DNA of 64,000 nucleotides from Lobulomyces angularis (GCA_027604685.1 JADHYX010000085.1:1-64000); one strand, 5' to 3'; shown: positions 48,294-59,706, counted from the stretch's first letter. Program-made: numbers and translations. Notes: a model not told the origin generated them from the letters alone.

Positions 48294-49871
48294 CTAAACT
48301 GCATCATCCGCATTAGAAGCCGCTGCTTTATTTGAATTTTCTTCTTGTAATCTGCTGTTCAATTCCTCCTCCTCTGCTTCACGTATTGCTTCTCTTAACT
48401 CCTCTTCGTCACTATTAATATTAGTGTCATTAAAATTAGCTTCCTCTAATGGTGTATTTCCATCTTTTTTTTTTCCGTTTTTAGATTTTTTAACCATTTC
48501 ACGAAGTTCTTCATCGGTTAATGATGAATGTGATGATCTCCCATTTTTTTCCAAATATTTTTCTGCAACTTTTTCCTCAATCAAAATTTTCTTATTTTCA
48601 ACTTCTTGAACTTTTTGGTCTAAATCAGAATTTTCTCTTTCGTCAGCTGAACTTTTTTTTGAACTCTTTTCTCTACGTTCTCTATGCTCTCTTCTAGATT
48701 TTTTTTTTTTTTCTAATTTCTCCTCATCACTATTGGATAAATCTTTGCTTCTATGTCGATGTTTTCGGCTTTCACTTTTTTTATGTTTTTTTGATGATCT
48801 ATCTTCATCAAGGTCGTCGGTATACCTATCGTCTCGATCGTCTCTAAAACGACCGTCTCTTTCCATGTACTGATCATCGCGATCATCCCTATAACGATCA
48901 TCTCTGTGCCGATCATATCGATCATACTTACTATCTCTATACCGATCATCTCTATAACGATCATGTCTTCGACGATCGTAACTGGAAGGAGATTTTTCTC
49001 TTCTCCTTCTTGATTCATAGTACGAAGGGGACCGTTCCTTTCTTTCCCGTTTTCTGGAGGGAGATCTTTCTTTTTTATTTTCATCCTCTTTTTCGTCATC
49101 TTCTTTAGAATTTTTTACTTCCTCTAAAGCTCTTTCTTTCAATTTTTTCAATTCTTCTTTTTTTTCATTAACAAAATCCTTTTCTTTTATTTCCTTTAAT
49201 TTTAATTCAATATCTTTTTGTGCTTTAATTTTAACATCTAAATTGAGCTCTTCCATTTCCTTTTTTTTTTTAAGTCTCTCTTTTTTCAAATTTTCTTCTC
49301 TTAAAATGTTTTCTCCAAGCTCCTTTTCTTTTTTTTGCTTTAAAATTTCTAACCGCTTTTCTTCTAAAAATATTTTAGGGATTCCAGCCAAACTCTCTTG
49401 GGCAGATAGAAGAAGTGTCCAGAATTCGTTCATAAAGTTAATGGTGTTGTGTTCCAAAAAGCCTGTTAAGTTAATTTGTAATATCCTAGGATCTAAGTTC
49501 TAAGAAAATACACAAGTATATATATATATATAAATTGAATTTAAGTAATTATGATGATACCGCTTCTTCCAGAGAATTGATTATAAAGTCTACTAAAAAT
49601 TCATCTTCACACTTCAAATATTCTATAATTTTTTTATTAATCCATGGTTTAATTACTACTAGATTGACTTTGCTAATATCGACCTTAACAAGAATAAAAA
49701 TTAAAAAATTTAAGATATTTTAGTGAAAATATTTGAAAAAATGATTGATTAGTTGTTTTATACTTTTTGAGAAAAGTTTGCTGGAAAAGTCAATGATTTC
49801 ATTAATTTTTTCTGTTTATCTTTATATTTGGGATCTTGTGCAAGCGAAACACCTTTAAACGTTATATTCAT
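48294..49871 (-). CDS. SRRM1: SRRM1/SRm160-like PWI splicing coactivator
   Basis: Three or four exons, about 500 residues. It is a nuclear splicing coactivator that binds RNA through its PWI domain. Start MNITFKGVSLAQDPKYKDKQKKLMKSLTFP. The PWI domain reads VDISKVNLVVIKPWINKKIIEYLKCEDEFLVDFIINSLE, DPRILQINLTGFLE, FMNEFWTLLLSAQESLAGIPKIFLEEKRLEIL, matching human SRRM1 nearly position by position. A charged Lys/Glu helix follows, then an RS/RD-rich region (RDDRYRDSKYDRYDRHRDD) with RSPS and SPSYYESRRRREKSPSS phospho-sites, then an acidic C-terminus ending SNADDAV. Shorter than the animal protein, mainly in the RS part. Confidence 0.93.
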
Positions 49872-50107
49872 TTGAGTTAATTTAGGGAATAATATAATGT
49901 GAATGATCGTTTAATGTCAATATTGTTGTGTAACAAAAAGTAAATGATCACTTTCAATTTTTTATTATTGTAGTAAATACCGTATTAAAACTGATGCAAT
50001 TATAAGTAGCCCACAACAGAGTTAATAATGATCAGTATTATTTTCAGATTAACAAAGTAATAATATTAAAAACTAAGGAAATTTTGTTCGCTAACTGTAA
50101 AACAACT

Positions 50108-51175
50108 TTAAACAATTCTTTCCAATTCCCTGGCGTAGCCCAAAGCTAACTTAATCATTCTTTCTGTTGGAATTTCTACATTTTCTTGGCCCTCTACATT
50201 GAAATAAATTTTTCCATCGGTAATTACCCAATTTCTCTACACAACCAATTAAAAATTTTAATGAATTTAATAGAGTTTTTAAAAAATTACTTCTTTTGCG
50301 AATGAAATTACGTCTTCAGGAGTTTTAAAGTAAAGAAGAGTTGCTGCATCAGCCAAGGGAAGGCTGGAATATGCTTTTTCGCTACAACTAGCGATAGAAT
50401 TTCTAAAATATATTAATAACAATTATTGTTTTAAGCTTTACCTTATAGTACTCATTAAAATATCAATGAAAAAAAGGTACTCTTCTGCAGGCACATTTTG
50501 CCTTGAATTCCAAACTTTACTATAAGAACCTTCCATTAAGCACTGTTCTACCTATAAAAATAAAACCGTTAAAGTAAATAATAATTCTTGCAATTATTAT
50601 AAAAGTTATCGTCTACTCCTTCGTCAATTACCTCAATGGGATGTTTAATATATATGTTCCCTAATTGATCTAGACTTAAATACTCTAGCTCGGTATGAAA
50701 TTCATCAATCTTGTTTTTACTCAATAAATTTATTAAATTTAAACCCAACATAGTATACATTCTTTGACTAGGTGGTAATTTTTGATTTCCTTGGTTTAAA
50801 TCAAAATAATACTGCTTCAATTGGGCAATATATCTTTCAAAAGAAGGAATATCTTTTAATCTAATTGAGAGTTGGGCTCCAATTTCCAAGGTTTCCCCTA
50901 CAATCACAAGTTAAAGAATGCATTAAAACCTTTTTTTTTTAAAAAAAAAATCTCATTTATATAATTACTTGAAATTACTAAATCCTTTTGGTCATTTAAA
51001 TTTAACTTTGTCAAATCTAGTTTCAGTTTGTCTAAAGTCTGTTTGCACTTTTGTAAATCAGGTTTAGGTTGATTAAAATCTTTCTTTAAAGTTTCGAAGA
51101 GATTTACAGCTAAAAAAAATGATTTATTAGCTGAATCGTTTGCTGTTGAAAAAGTTTACCACTTGGAAGAGACAT
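50108..51175 (-). CDS. RPN12: 26S proteasome regulatory subunit RPN12/PSMD8
   Basis: About five exons, about 275 residues. It is a lid subunit of the 19S particle, with a CSN8/PSMD8 fold of helical repeats plus winged helix. The first exon is 16 bases (MSLPS). Then come [164 protein letters not shown] and [12 protein letters not shown]. It ends [11 protein letters not shown], as in the family. It diverges from eIF4B over 630 bases. Confidence 0.95.
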
Positions 51176-51804
51176 TTTTCAAATTTACGCAACTATCATC
51201 CAAGGGTTTTTGAAGTACAGCAAAAAAAATATTTTTTAGAATTAAAGTTGATATATCAAATATCAAAGAAGTATAGTCTAAATTAATCCCTAGTATTAGA
51301 TTATTCTTTACAATTGAGCAAATTGTTCCTACTCAAACGTTTCGTTTCTGTTCTGTTTTATTATTTAATATAAATTTAAAATTTTTAAATTCAAAAACTG
51401 GAATGAAAAAACTAATAATTTTTTGTAGCTATCTTTTCAATAGACCTCACTTTTTTTCTTTTATTAACATCTGCACTGAAAATTTCATCAAATATTTATT
51501 AATCTGATTGAGAAGAACGCTAACTGAAGCAAATTATTACTAAATGCCAAATATTGTAAAAAAAATTCAACTACAGAGTGATTTAATTAGTGAATTTTTT
51601 TTTTTTTTGACTTATGCAGTTAATAAATAAAAAACAGAATTTTAACAAGCGCTTGTAAACTAATATCTAGTTCATTAGGTTATAACATCAATCTTGAAGA
51701 TTAAATACAAGAAAGAATATTTGGAGTAAACATCCTTAAATACCGAAAGTTTAGAATTTTTGTTGTTAATTTTAATACAAAATTTTACATTTTCTTTTAC
51801 AATT
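51176..51804. other. divergent promoter region
   Basis: Spacer between RPN12 (-) and eIF4B (+). A/T-rich, with no supported frame or RNA gene. Confidence 0.5.
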
Positions 51805-53882
51805 ATGCCACCAAAGTATCCCTCATGATGATAAATGATTGTTTATTTTTATTTATTTTTCTTATAGAAAATCAAAAGGAGTGAAATTAGATCTCGGTAC
51901 TTTTCTAAATGATGAATGTATGAATTTCAAATAAATTAAATTTTAAATTCTAATTTTGAAATATTAGCATTTGGTAACAATTGGGCAGATGATGTAGATG
52001 ATCTTCCAACTGCACGTATGTCATAAATTTTTTTTTTTTATTAATTTTGTAATAATACAATTGATTTGACAAATTTAGCTGCACATAGAGAAAATAATGG
52101 TATTATTTAATAATTCTGATTGAAATTTTGATTTAATTTGATATTTTTAGAATATGAGCCTCGTCATAAGTCATATGGTGAATTTTTTTAATTTTTCTTT
52201 TTTTTGTAATTTGATGTACTCAACTCAATAAAAAAAAAAGATGATAGAAATGAGCGAAGAAGTGATAAACCTAAATTGCCAGTTCCAGATAATCCACCTT
52301 ATACAGCTTTTATCGGGAATTTAAGCTTTGATACAACTGAAAAAGACTTGGAAACTCTGTTTAGAGATTTAAATGTGATTATTTTTTAGAATTTAAAGAC
52401 ATTTTAATAAATTGAATATTAGATTTCTCATATAAAACTAATTCGAGCTGACGACAAACCTAAAGGGTTTGGATATATTGAATTTGGTGAAAGAGAATCT
52501 TTGGTTGATGCTTTAAAATTTAATGGAGAAGTATTTTTTTTTTTTTTTTGATTATCTTCTTAGCTTTTATTAAATGCTTGTTGTAGAGTGTTCGTAACCG
52601 TCCAATTAAAATCGACGTTGCAGAACGTAAACAAATTCTTTTTTTTGTGTAAATATCTTAATTTTTTTTTTTAGAAAAACAACATCATAACCGCGGTGGT
52701 GGTCGTGGAGGTGATAGGGATGGTGGAAGACCTGAGCGAAGAGAGTATGTCGAAGATGCAAAATTTGCTACAGACTGGAGAAGTGGCGCTGAAGGTCCTC
52801 TACCTCCAAGAGATAACTTTTCTCGTGGTGACAGGGGAGGATTTGGAAACCGTCAGCACAGTCAAGATAGAGGATTTGGCGGAGGACGTCAAAACAGCAG
52901 AGAAAGAGGAGGGTATCGAAACCAAAATAATAGAGATGGTGGGGATAGAAATTATGGTGGAGACAGAGACAGAACTAGAGGTAACTTTAAAAATGGAGGA
53001 GAAGCAAGGCCAGGTGGAGAAAGAAAGAAATTAGCACTTCTGCCACGTACCGCTGGTCCCTTATCACCTACTTCATCTGAACAGGAACTTTCAAATGCAC
53101 CAAAGGTAAATCCATTTGGTGCTGCAAAACCTAGAGATGACACTGATTTTCAAAAACAATTTGAAGAGCGACAGGCATTAAAAAAACAGAAAGAACTTGA
53201 AGAAAAATTAGCTAATGAGGAAGCTAATGATACTAATTCCAAAAATTTAGAGCAGCAAAATCAAGAGGAGAAAGTTGAAAGAGGTAATAGAAGTGAAAGA
53301 GGGGACCGAGACAGAGGTTATAGAGGAGACAGAAACGTTCACAGGAACAATGATAGGCAGGGTGATAGAAATAATTTTGAAAGGCCACCTAGGAAAGAAC
53401 AACCTATATCCAAAGCAGATGAGGTGGATGAATGGACTAGAGGCGTTGCATTAGAAGAAAAACCGAAACCGCATTTTGAATCCAAAAAATCTAATTGGGG
53501 TGATAACAATAGAGAAGACAAAAAAAGTTGGAATGATAACAATAGAGAAGACAAAAAAAGTTGGGGTGATAACATTAGAGAAGACAAAAAACATTGGGGT
53601 GATAACAATAGAGAAGACAAAAAAAATTGGGGTGATAACAACAGAGAAGACAAGAGAAGGGGAGAAAAAGATAATAGACCTAACCATAAGATTAAATCAA
53701 ATTGGGGAACTCACAATACAGATAGCAACAGTGATGGAACTTGGGGTAGAGGGGAAAAACTTCAAGATGTTAAGAAAACATTTTTGAAAAAAGAAAAAGT
53801 AGATACTGAACAAAGTGAAGCAAAAGAAAGTAAAAAACCTGCAGCTAACCCATACGATATTTTAAATGAAGATGATCAATAA
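51805..53882 (+). CDS. TIF3: eIF4B-like RRM translation factor
   Basis: About nine exons, about 570 residues. It stimulates eIF4A helicase and ribosome attachment. The first exon is MPPK, then KSKGVKLDLGTFLND, FGNNWADDVDDLPTA (the family's N-terminal signature), and an RRM: PYTAFIGNLSFDTTEKDLETLFRDL, then SHIKLIRADDKPKGFGYIEFGERESLVDALKFNGESVRNRPIKIDVAE. An Arg/Gly/Asp-rich section follows (RGGGRGGDRDGG, FATDWRSGAEGPLP, ERKKLALLPRT), then five tandem 11-residue repeats (WGDNNREDKKS type), ending ANPYDILNEDDQ. Fungal eIF4B (Tif3) and animal eIF4B also carry internal repeats between RRM and C-terminus. Several introns are under 60 bases. Confidence 0.93.
53496..53660 (+). repeat. five 33-base coding repeats in eIF4B
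   Basis: Five consecutive 33-base units encode W-G/N-D-N-N/I-R-E-D-K-K/R-x. They are nearly identical at the DNA level. Aromatic plus acidic/basic repeats at this place recall the 7-repeat region of yeast Tif3 and the DRYG region of animal eIF4B, but the unit sequence here is different. Confidence 0.92.
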
Positions 53883-55018
53883 ATTTTTTATTCCATTTTT
53901 ACATATTTCCAAATTGAAATATTCATAACGTGTTTTTTAAATTTTTAATTGACTTTATAAGTTTATTTGGTATGTCTCTAAAACAATTTATATTATTTTT
54001 TTTATTTTTTTTAATAATTTTTATTTTTAAAAAAAAAAAAGTTCTTAAAAAAAAAAAGAAAAAAGAGATAACTGATTATTTAACTTCCAATTTTTTAATC
54101 AAGTAAATAAAAACTTTTTTTTATGCAACTTTTAAAGTAAATCAAAAAAAAAACAAAAAATAAAAAAACTAAGTTTGAGTATAAATAATCAATAAAAAAA
54201 GAAGTCCAACCATATTTCTCTTATTTCTACTTTTTTCAATTTTTTTTATTGTTAAAAATGAAATAGAGAGCAAATTTTTTTTCCAGCAAACATTCTTACA
54301 AGCAAAAAAAACCAAATTAAAATCAAATAAACACAAATTAATACCTTGCAAAAAATAAATGATAAATAGATTGAAAAAGCGAGCTACCTAAAAATGAATA
54401 AATCAACCTAAAAATAATACTTACTTTTAAATAACACCTTTACATCAAAAAATTATAAAATAAAGTAACTTGACCATAAAAACTGTTAAACCTACAATAA
54501 GGGGTAATTCTATTTTTCTTTAAGAACAAAAAAAGAAGCAAAAAAAAAAAGTAACGTAGTTCGTAATATAACTTAATATAACGTACTTCTTCTTTTTAAC
54601 TTGTTTACATCTTGAAGGACTTAGTTGGTACAACTTTTCACTTTAAAAGAAAGTAAAAGTTAATTGATTTGAAAAGTGTTGCAACTAAAAGAAAGTACTC
54701 ACTCACATAGTTAGAAACTGTGACCTTTTCTATTTCTTAATTTAAGTGAATAATTACAACTGTTTTATGTATTAATATTCTACCTTTCAATATATCTCAT
54801 ATTAAATTACGAATTTACTGTCATCTTGTAAGAAAAAAAAATTTTTAATGTACTTCTAATTACACTTTTTAGTTTTGTTATAAATATTTATCAAATAAAA
54901 AAATAAATTTTTTTTCTTTGTGTATTGCGATTTTTTAAACAACACGAAAATAAGAGTAGCAACATACTAAAGTAAAAAAAGGGTATTTAAGGTTATTATT
55001 TATTAAACTACTACATAC
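53883..55018. other. 1.1 kb convergent spacer
   Basis: Between the 3' ends of eIF4B (+) and an unidentified gene (-). Strongly A/T-rich with many homopolymers. A 60-codon frame at 54169-54351 is not convincing. Nothing else recognised. Confidence 0.5.
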
Positions 55019-56515
55019 TTAAATGGGTACTTTCACATTTTCAAATGCAAAATTTAAAAATTTCTTGTTTTCTACAAAGTTGTTTGAAATGTTGATAGTA
55101 ATCAAAGGAAAATAGTTAATTAAGTTGTCATAAGTGGTATTTGACTTATTTTTATTGTTAAAGCCGCTTGCGACTGAAGAATCAGTGTCATAGTTACCGT
55201 ATATAAAATTATTTCCAATTTCATTATTTAGTTCGATTTTATGTAAGAGTAAAAAGTTGAAAAGTTTTCTTATGGTTTCAAAATAATCAAAAAAAAAAGC
55301 ATCTCTTTCTTTTGTGCCATATCTTTTTAGGTACATAAAAATTTTTAAACTTTTTATGGTGTTGAGATAATACAGATTTTTTTTTTTTAATGACTTATTT
55401 ACAGTCAAGGTTTTTTGATTAATTGTTAGAGTTGTAGTTAAATTTCTAATGTAAATTTCAAGATCCTTACTTAATTTGATTTCAGTTTCTATCTGTTTTA
55501 GAGTCTCATCTTCCTAGAAAAAATGTTGATAAAAATTTTTAAATAAATAAATAAATATAATTTTGTACGTTTTCAACATTAAAAATTTCAACCGTGTTCA
55601 AGTTTTGTTCAAAACCTTCAAACTGATGCTTATTTAATAATTCAAAATAAAAGAGGCAGTGGTTGAAATAAAGACTGCGAATAAAATCAAAGTTGCAGTT
55701 ATTTGAATTAGAATAATGTTCATCTCGTTCCAGTGATCCACCTAGTTTGAACCTATTTTTTTTGTAGTCACGTTCCTCCTGCTTAAGTTTAAGAAAATTA
55801 ATTTCATCATCGTCATCATCATTTTGAAATATTAAAATAAATAAAAATTTAAACTTGTTTTCGTTTTTTTTTAGGTATTCCAGTATCAAAAGTTGTAGTT
55901 TGATTGAAGAATTTTGAAAATTTTCTAAAACAAATATAAATCTTTTATTTTTTATCCTTTTTTTTAAATCTTCCTCCATTTTTTCCCTTTTTAAGTGAAA
56001 GCTGGAGGTTCTGTTATGTGTTGAGTTACTCTTTATAAAAAAAGGAAAAAAAAAATTTAGAAGTCTTTTGAACGCATTTTTTCTTTTTTTATTTATTTTA
56101 CCATAGTAGAGCTTAAAGTAGATAAAGTAGAATGATTTAATTTATATAAACTCCCACTACTGCCGACATTGCTACCACAGCCAATACCATTGTTGTAGAG
56201 ATTAGTGTTTTCGGACTTAAATTCCTTAAGTAAATTAACAAAATTGTCTTCAAAAAAATTAAAATTAGAGTCCAAAGTTGTGGAATCAAAATTTTTTAAA
56301 ATCAAGTTATGATTATTCTTAGTTTTTTCCACCAAAAAATTGTAAACGTTACTCCGATAGTTGCTGGATTTATGATTGATGATTAAAATTTTACTTTTTA
56401 ACAATAAAGACGTCGAAATCAAGTGTAATAAGTCTTCCATAAAATGTTTGCTATCACTATTTGATTCGGTAGCAAATTGAATTTTTTTTGTATTTTTACA
56501 CACAATTAAAAAGAT
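55019..56515 (-). CDS. unidentified protein, possible degenerate AAA+/ORC-like fold
   Basis: At least three exons (~56515-56107, ~55990-55570, ~55515-55019) give about 440 residues, Asn/Lys/Phe-rich. The first exon seen opens after a CTAG acceptor with IFLIVCKNTKKIQFATES and has no ATG, so a 5' exon is missing from this model. Next is a possible ATPase-like core: HFMEDLLHLISTSLLLKSKILIINHKSS where a Walker A would lie, but without G-K-S/T. Later comes KRFIFVLENFQNSSIKLQLLILEYLKK, shaped like a Walker B strand and helix. This arrangement could be a degenerate Orc4/Orc5-type subunit, but I cannot confirm it. The end is NFAFENVKVPI. It lies in tandem with the DNAJB13-like gene. Confidence 0.55.
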
Positions 56516-56728
56516 ATCTAGTTTGGATCAATGTAAGATGTATGAACAAATTTATTAACGGGATAACACTGAAAGGATGTTAAAAATATGCTCTAAGCAC
56601 AATTTTTTTTACTTAAATTCTATAACAATACTATGTATAAAAAAATTTAAAAATTTCATCCAACTAAACAAATGAAATTTTTCCATATCTATTAATGTAA
56701 AGTGTAATATATAGTTTTATGATGCGGT

Positions 56729-58073
56729 TTACAAATCAAAAGCTTGTTGAATAGCTTTCTTCTTTTCTTCAGACAAGTATGTCGGAAATTTTACGTTGAA
56801 TTTAATATAGAGCTTTCCTTTGATGTTATTGTCTTTCGAATTGGGCATACCTTCTTCACTTACTTCCTTCACATAATCGGGGCTAAAATAATAAGTAAAA
56901 ATAGATAGAGCCAACATCATACCTGATAACATCGTTGATTGGAATTCGCAGGATTCGCTCATCCAGCGTAGTAATGGTGATGACAGAGTTAGTGAGAGCT
57001 TTGACCAAGCTAACAGTTGTTGTGTAGGTCAAGTTGTCACCTTGGCGCTGGAAGGTATGATGCGGCTTTTCCTTGACAACAAAGATGATATCGTTGGGGA
57101 TCTTGTTTGGACCTTGGTCCCCTTCCTTAGGAAACACTATCTGCGTACCGTCTTTCCAACCTTTCTTCACATCTATTGTAAGGCATATTTCCTCGTTCGT
57201 CGTGCTCATACCGTTTTCTTCCAAAACCTAAAAAAAAAAAAAAAAATACATTTTAACACCAAATACTAGTAATGTGTCAAATGCTTACCTTTCTTTGAAT
57301 CTTCACCTTCTTGACAGTTCCAGAATAGAGTTCTTCTAAGGTCAGTGGCAAATCGATCAAAAACGGTGGATCTTTCGTTGGTCCTTCTGCATTTGAAACG
57401 CTGCTCATACCATGCATTCCACCAAACTTTGACCCAAAGAGCGAAATTGGATGTTCCACATGGTCATTAAAAAAATCTTGTACAGTTAATATTAAATTAA
57501 ACTACATCAGTTTTCTTTTAAAAACCTGAGAAAGGATTATTTCCACCAAAAAATTCTTGAAAAACTGCATTAACATCTCCATGAAATTGATATTGCCCCC
57601 GGAATCCATCAAAACCTAGGAAAATGTTTTTAATTATTCTAATACTTCTTGACGTTATATACCAGGTCTTGACGGTACTCCATTTTTCAATCCTTCTATT
57701 CCATATTGATCATATATTGCTCTTCTGTTTGCTAAAAACAAAGTTTTAAGTATTGTTATAATAATTTTTAATTAATTAAATTCAAAATTAAATATAGTTC
57801 TCATTATCTTACCATCATTTAAAACATGAAATGCTTCCGTGATTTTTAAAAATGTTTCTGAAGACGCTGCGGAATCGCTTTTATCTGGGTGATGCTAATT
57901 TTGATGTATTATTTTTTTTTTAAAATTTAAACCTTGTTAAAAATGTTCAAAAAAGCATTATATATTATTACCTTCAAAGCTAGCTTTCGGTAATGGCGTC
58001 TAATATCGTCTGGTGAAGCAGACCGGTCTAAATTCAATACCTGGTAAAAGTCACGTTCTGGTACTGTATTCAT
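56729..58073 (-). CDS. DnaJ/Hsp40 class B, DNAJB13 (radial spoke RSP16)-like
   Basis: About six exons, about 330 residues. J domain: [40 protein letters not shown], with an intact HPD. Then come AIYDQYGIEGLKNGVP, YQFHGDVNAVFQEFFGGNNPFSDFF, LPLTLEELYSGTVKKVKIQRKV and EENGMSTTNEEICLTIDVKKGWKDGTQIVFPKEGDQGPNKIPNDIIFVVKEKPH. The end is LDERILRIPINDVISPDYVKEVSEEGMP and FPTYLSEEKKKAIQQAF. The missing long Gly/Phe region, the 'FHG..' and 'FFGGNNPFS.FF' motifs and the 'IPND/AIIF' block favour DNAJB13, a radial-spoke component, over the general chaperone Sis1/DNAJB1. As I recall, human DNAJB13 has lost the HPD Asp, while this copy keeps it and could still stimulate Hsp70. Confidence 0.9.
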
Positions 58074-58510
58074 AATTTTCAATTTGCAAAAAAATTAGTT
58101 AGAAAATTTTTTTAAACTCCGCTCTTCATGTAAAAATTTTAATCTTAGTAATTAAACCAAAAGATAATATGAAATACTTTAATAACAATATGTAATGTTT
58201 GCATCTAAATACAGAACTTGTATAAAAAAACTCAATTTTTAAAAACAAATAAATTTTTTTTTTATTATTTTTTTTTTTAATTTTTAATAAAATTGAAAAG
58301 ATTTTAATTTAAAAAAACTTATTTATAAAGTATATTGTATAGAAAACATATAGAAAAAAAACTAAGATATAAAAAAAAAAGAAAAGAAAACTAAATGAAA
58401 AAAAAAAATAAGAAAGGGGGGAAAAAAACAAATTCTATAATATCAAAATGACAAAAAGTAAAATTTGAAAAAATAGAAAAAAAAAATTGTTTTGTCTCTA
58501 TCTACACCTC
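58074..58510. other. intergenic
   Basis: 5' flank of the DNAJB13-like gene and 3' flank of the Gln-rich gene. Dense A/T homopolymers, no supported gene. Confidence 0.5.
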
Positions 58511-59239
58511 TTAATTTGCAGCTTCATCTTGATTTTGTTGTTCATCATGGTTCTCGGCGTCATGAGATTGCTCTTGTTCAGCAGCTTGGTTTTCACTTTG
58601 GTCATTTTCGGCACCATGAGCTTCTTCTTGTTGTTGCTCATGTTCTAGTTGTTGTTCTTCATGTTGTTGTTGTGCTTCTTCGTTGTGTTGTTCTGCTTGT
58701 TCTTGTTGTTGCTCATGTTGTTGTTCTTGGGTTTCTTCGTTTTGTTGTTGTTCTTGTTGTTGTTCTTGTTCTTGTTCCTGTTGGTCTTGTTGTTGGTCTT
58801 GTTGTTGGTCTTGTTGTTGTTCTTGTTGTTGTTCTAGTTGTTGGTCCTGTTGTTGTTCTTGTTGTGCCTCTTGTTGTTGTTCTTGTTGTTGTTCTGAAAG
58901 TTGTTTAGCTAGGGATTTTTGTTGAGAAGCTTGCTTATTCAACTGTTGATTGGAGGGTTGATTAGCAGCTTGCTTCAAGGAGTGCTGTGACTTTTTGCTA
59001 GCTTGAGATTTTCTTAGCTCTTCTAAATTTTTAGCAGGAGCATCTTTGGTGGAATTTCTCTCTGCTGGTGCTGCTTGTTCCTCGGTAGCTTGTTGTTGCT
59101 CTTGGGCAGCTTGTTGTGGTGCTACTTGTTGTTGAACGTTCAAGTTATCTGCTTGTGAAGCTTTCTTTTCAGTCATTGTAGGTTGTGCTGAAGTTGTTGG
59201 TTCAACTGCCACGCTATCTTTACTTGCTCCGCAACCCAT
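58511..59239 (-). CDS. Gln/Glu-rich protein with N-terminal MGCGASK lipidation motif
   Basis: A single exon of 242 residues. It starts MGCGASKDS, which fits N-myristoylation at Gly2 and palmitoylation at Cys3, so the protein is probably tethered to a membrane. Residues ~30-120 are Ala/Gln/Ser/Lys-rich. Residues ~125-190 are an extended array of (E/D)QQQ units (QEQQQDQQQDQQ and similar). The tail is Gln/Glu/His/Asn-rich (HGAENDQSENQAAEQEQSHDAENHDEQQNQ). No globular domain is visible. The composition is prion-like or coiled-coil-forming. The base composition is less A/T-rich than the neighbours because of the CAA/CAG/GAA codons. Function unknown. Confidence 0.8.
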   Translation of the reverse strand: MGCGASKDSVAVEPTTSAQPTMTEKKASQADNLNVQQQVAPQQAAQEQQQATEEQAAPAERNSTKDAPAKNLEELRKSQASKKSQHSLKQAANQPSNQQLNKQASQQKSLAKQLSEQQQEQQQEAQQEQQQDQQLEQQQEQQQDQQQDQQQDQQEQEQEQQQEQQQNEETQEQQHEQQQEQAEQHNEEAQQQHEEQQLEHEQQQEEAHGAENDQSENQAAEQEQSHDAENHDEQQNQDEAAN

Positions 59240-59384
59240 ATTAATTAAATTTAATTAAGTTTAAAAAGAATAAATTCAAAAAAGTTAAAAAATAATTTTT
59301 AAATTATAAATTTGATTTAAAAAAAAATTTAATTTTTTATTTTTTTAGTTTTATTTTAAATTTTTATTTTTATTTTTTTTACAC

Positions 59385-59437
59385 TGATTGGATATTAAAG
59401 AGTATTTTGTTTTTTTTTTTTTTTTTTTATCCAATCA
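59385..59437. promoter_or_regulatory. inverted pair of CCAAT boxes upstream of the Gln-rich gene
   Basis: TGATTGGATA (59385-59394) and TATCCAATCA (59428-59437) are exact reverse complements around a poly-T loop, about 150-200 bases upstream of the start at 59239. Each arm contains a CCAAT box, the binding site of the HAP/NF-Y complex in fungi. Functional use is inference. Confidence 0.45.
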
Positions 59438-59571
59438 TAATCTGAATATCTTTTAAATTTTTTTAAGTAAAATATATATCACTCAATTGTTAGATAGACG
59501 TATAATGGAGGTGTTATAAACCTTTTTATCTATTTAATTTGAATTTTGAATAAACATAGCAAAAATTAACT

Positions 59572-59706
59572 ACTCAAAATAAAATATATTATTTAAAAAA
59601 AAACAAATGTAACATAAAATTTAATTGTAAAATATATTAAACAATTCAAATGGAATATATTATTTAAAAAAAAACATATGAAACATAAATTAATTATAAA
59701 ATAAAT
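59572..59706. repeat. imperfect direct repeat, period about 71 bases
   Basis: Two copies share ATATATTATTTAAAAAAAAAC, then A(A/T)ATG(T/A)AACATAAA and a TTAATT(G/A)TAAAATA tail. They lie just downstream of the RNA-binding protein gene's stop (59754). Confidence 0.7.

Noticed and set aside
48713..49099. Second long open frame inside the SRRM1-like gene (Ile/Met-rich)
   Set aside because: It is a shifted reading of the repetitive RS/RD codons. The PWI-containing frame continues through this region and explains it.
52696..53034. Val/Glu-rich frame overlapping eIF4B
   Set aside because: Shifted frame of the Arg/Gly repeats, with no ATG context or family match. The eIF4B frame is continuous.
58492..58925. 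Leu/Val-rich and Cys/Ser-rich open frames on the plus strand
   Set aside because: They are the antisense of the Gln-rich coding repeats (CAA/CAG read backwards). Their low complexity follows entirely from that gene.
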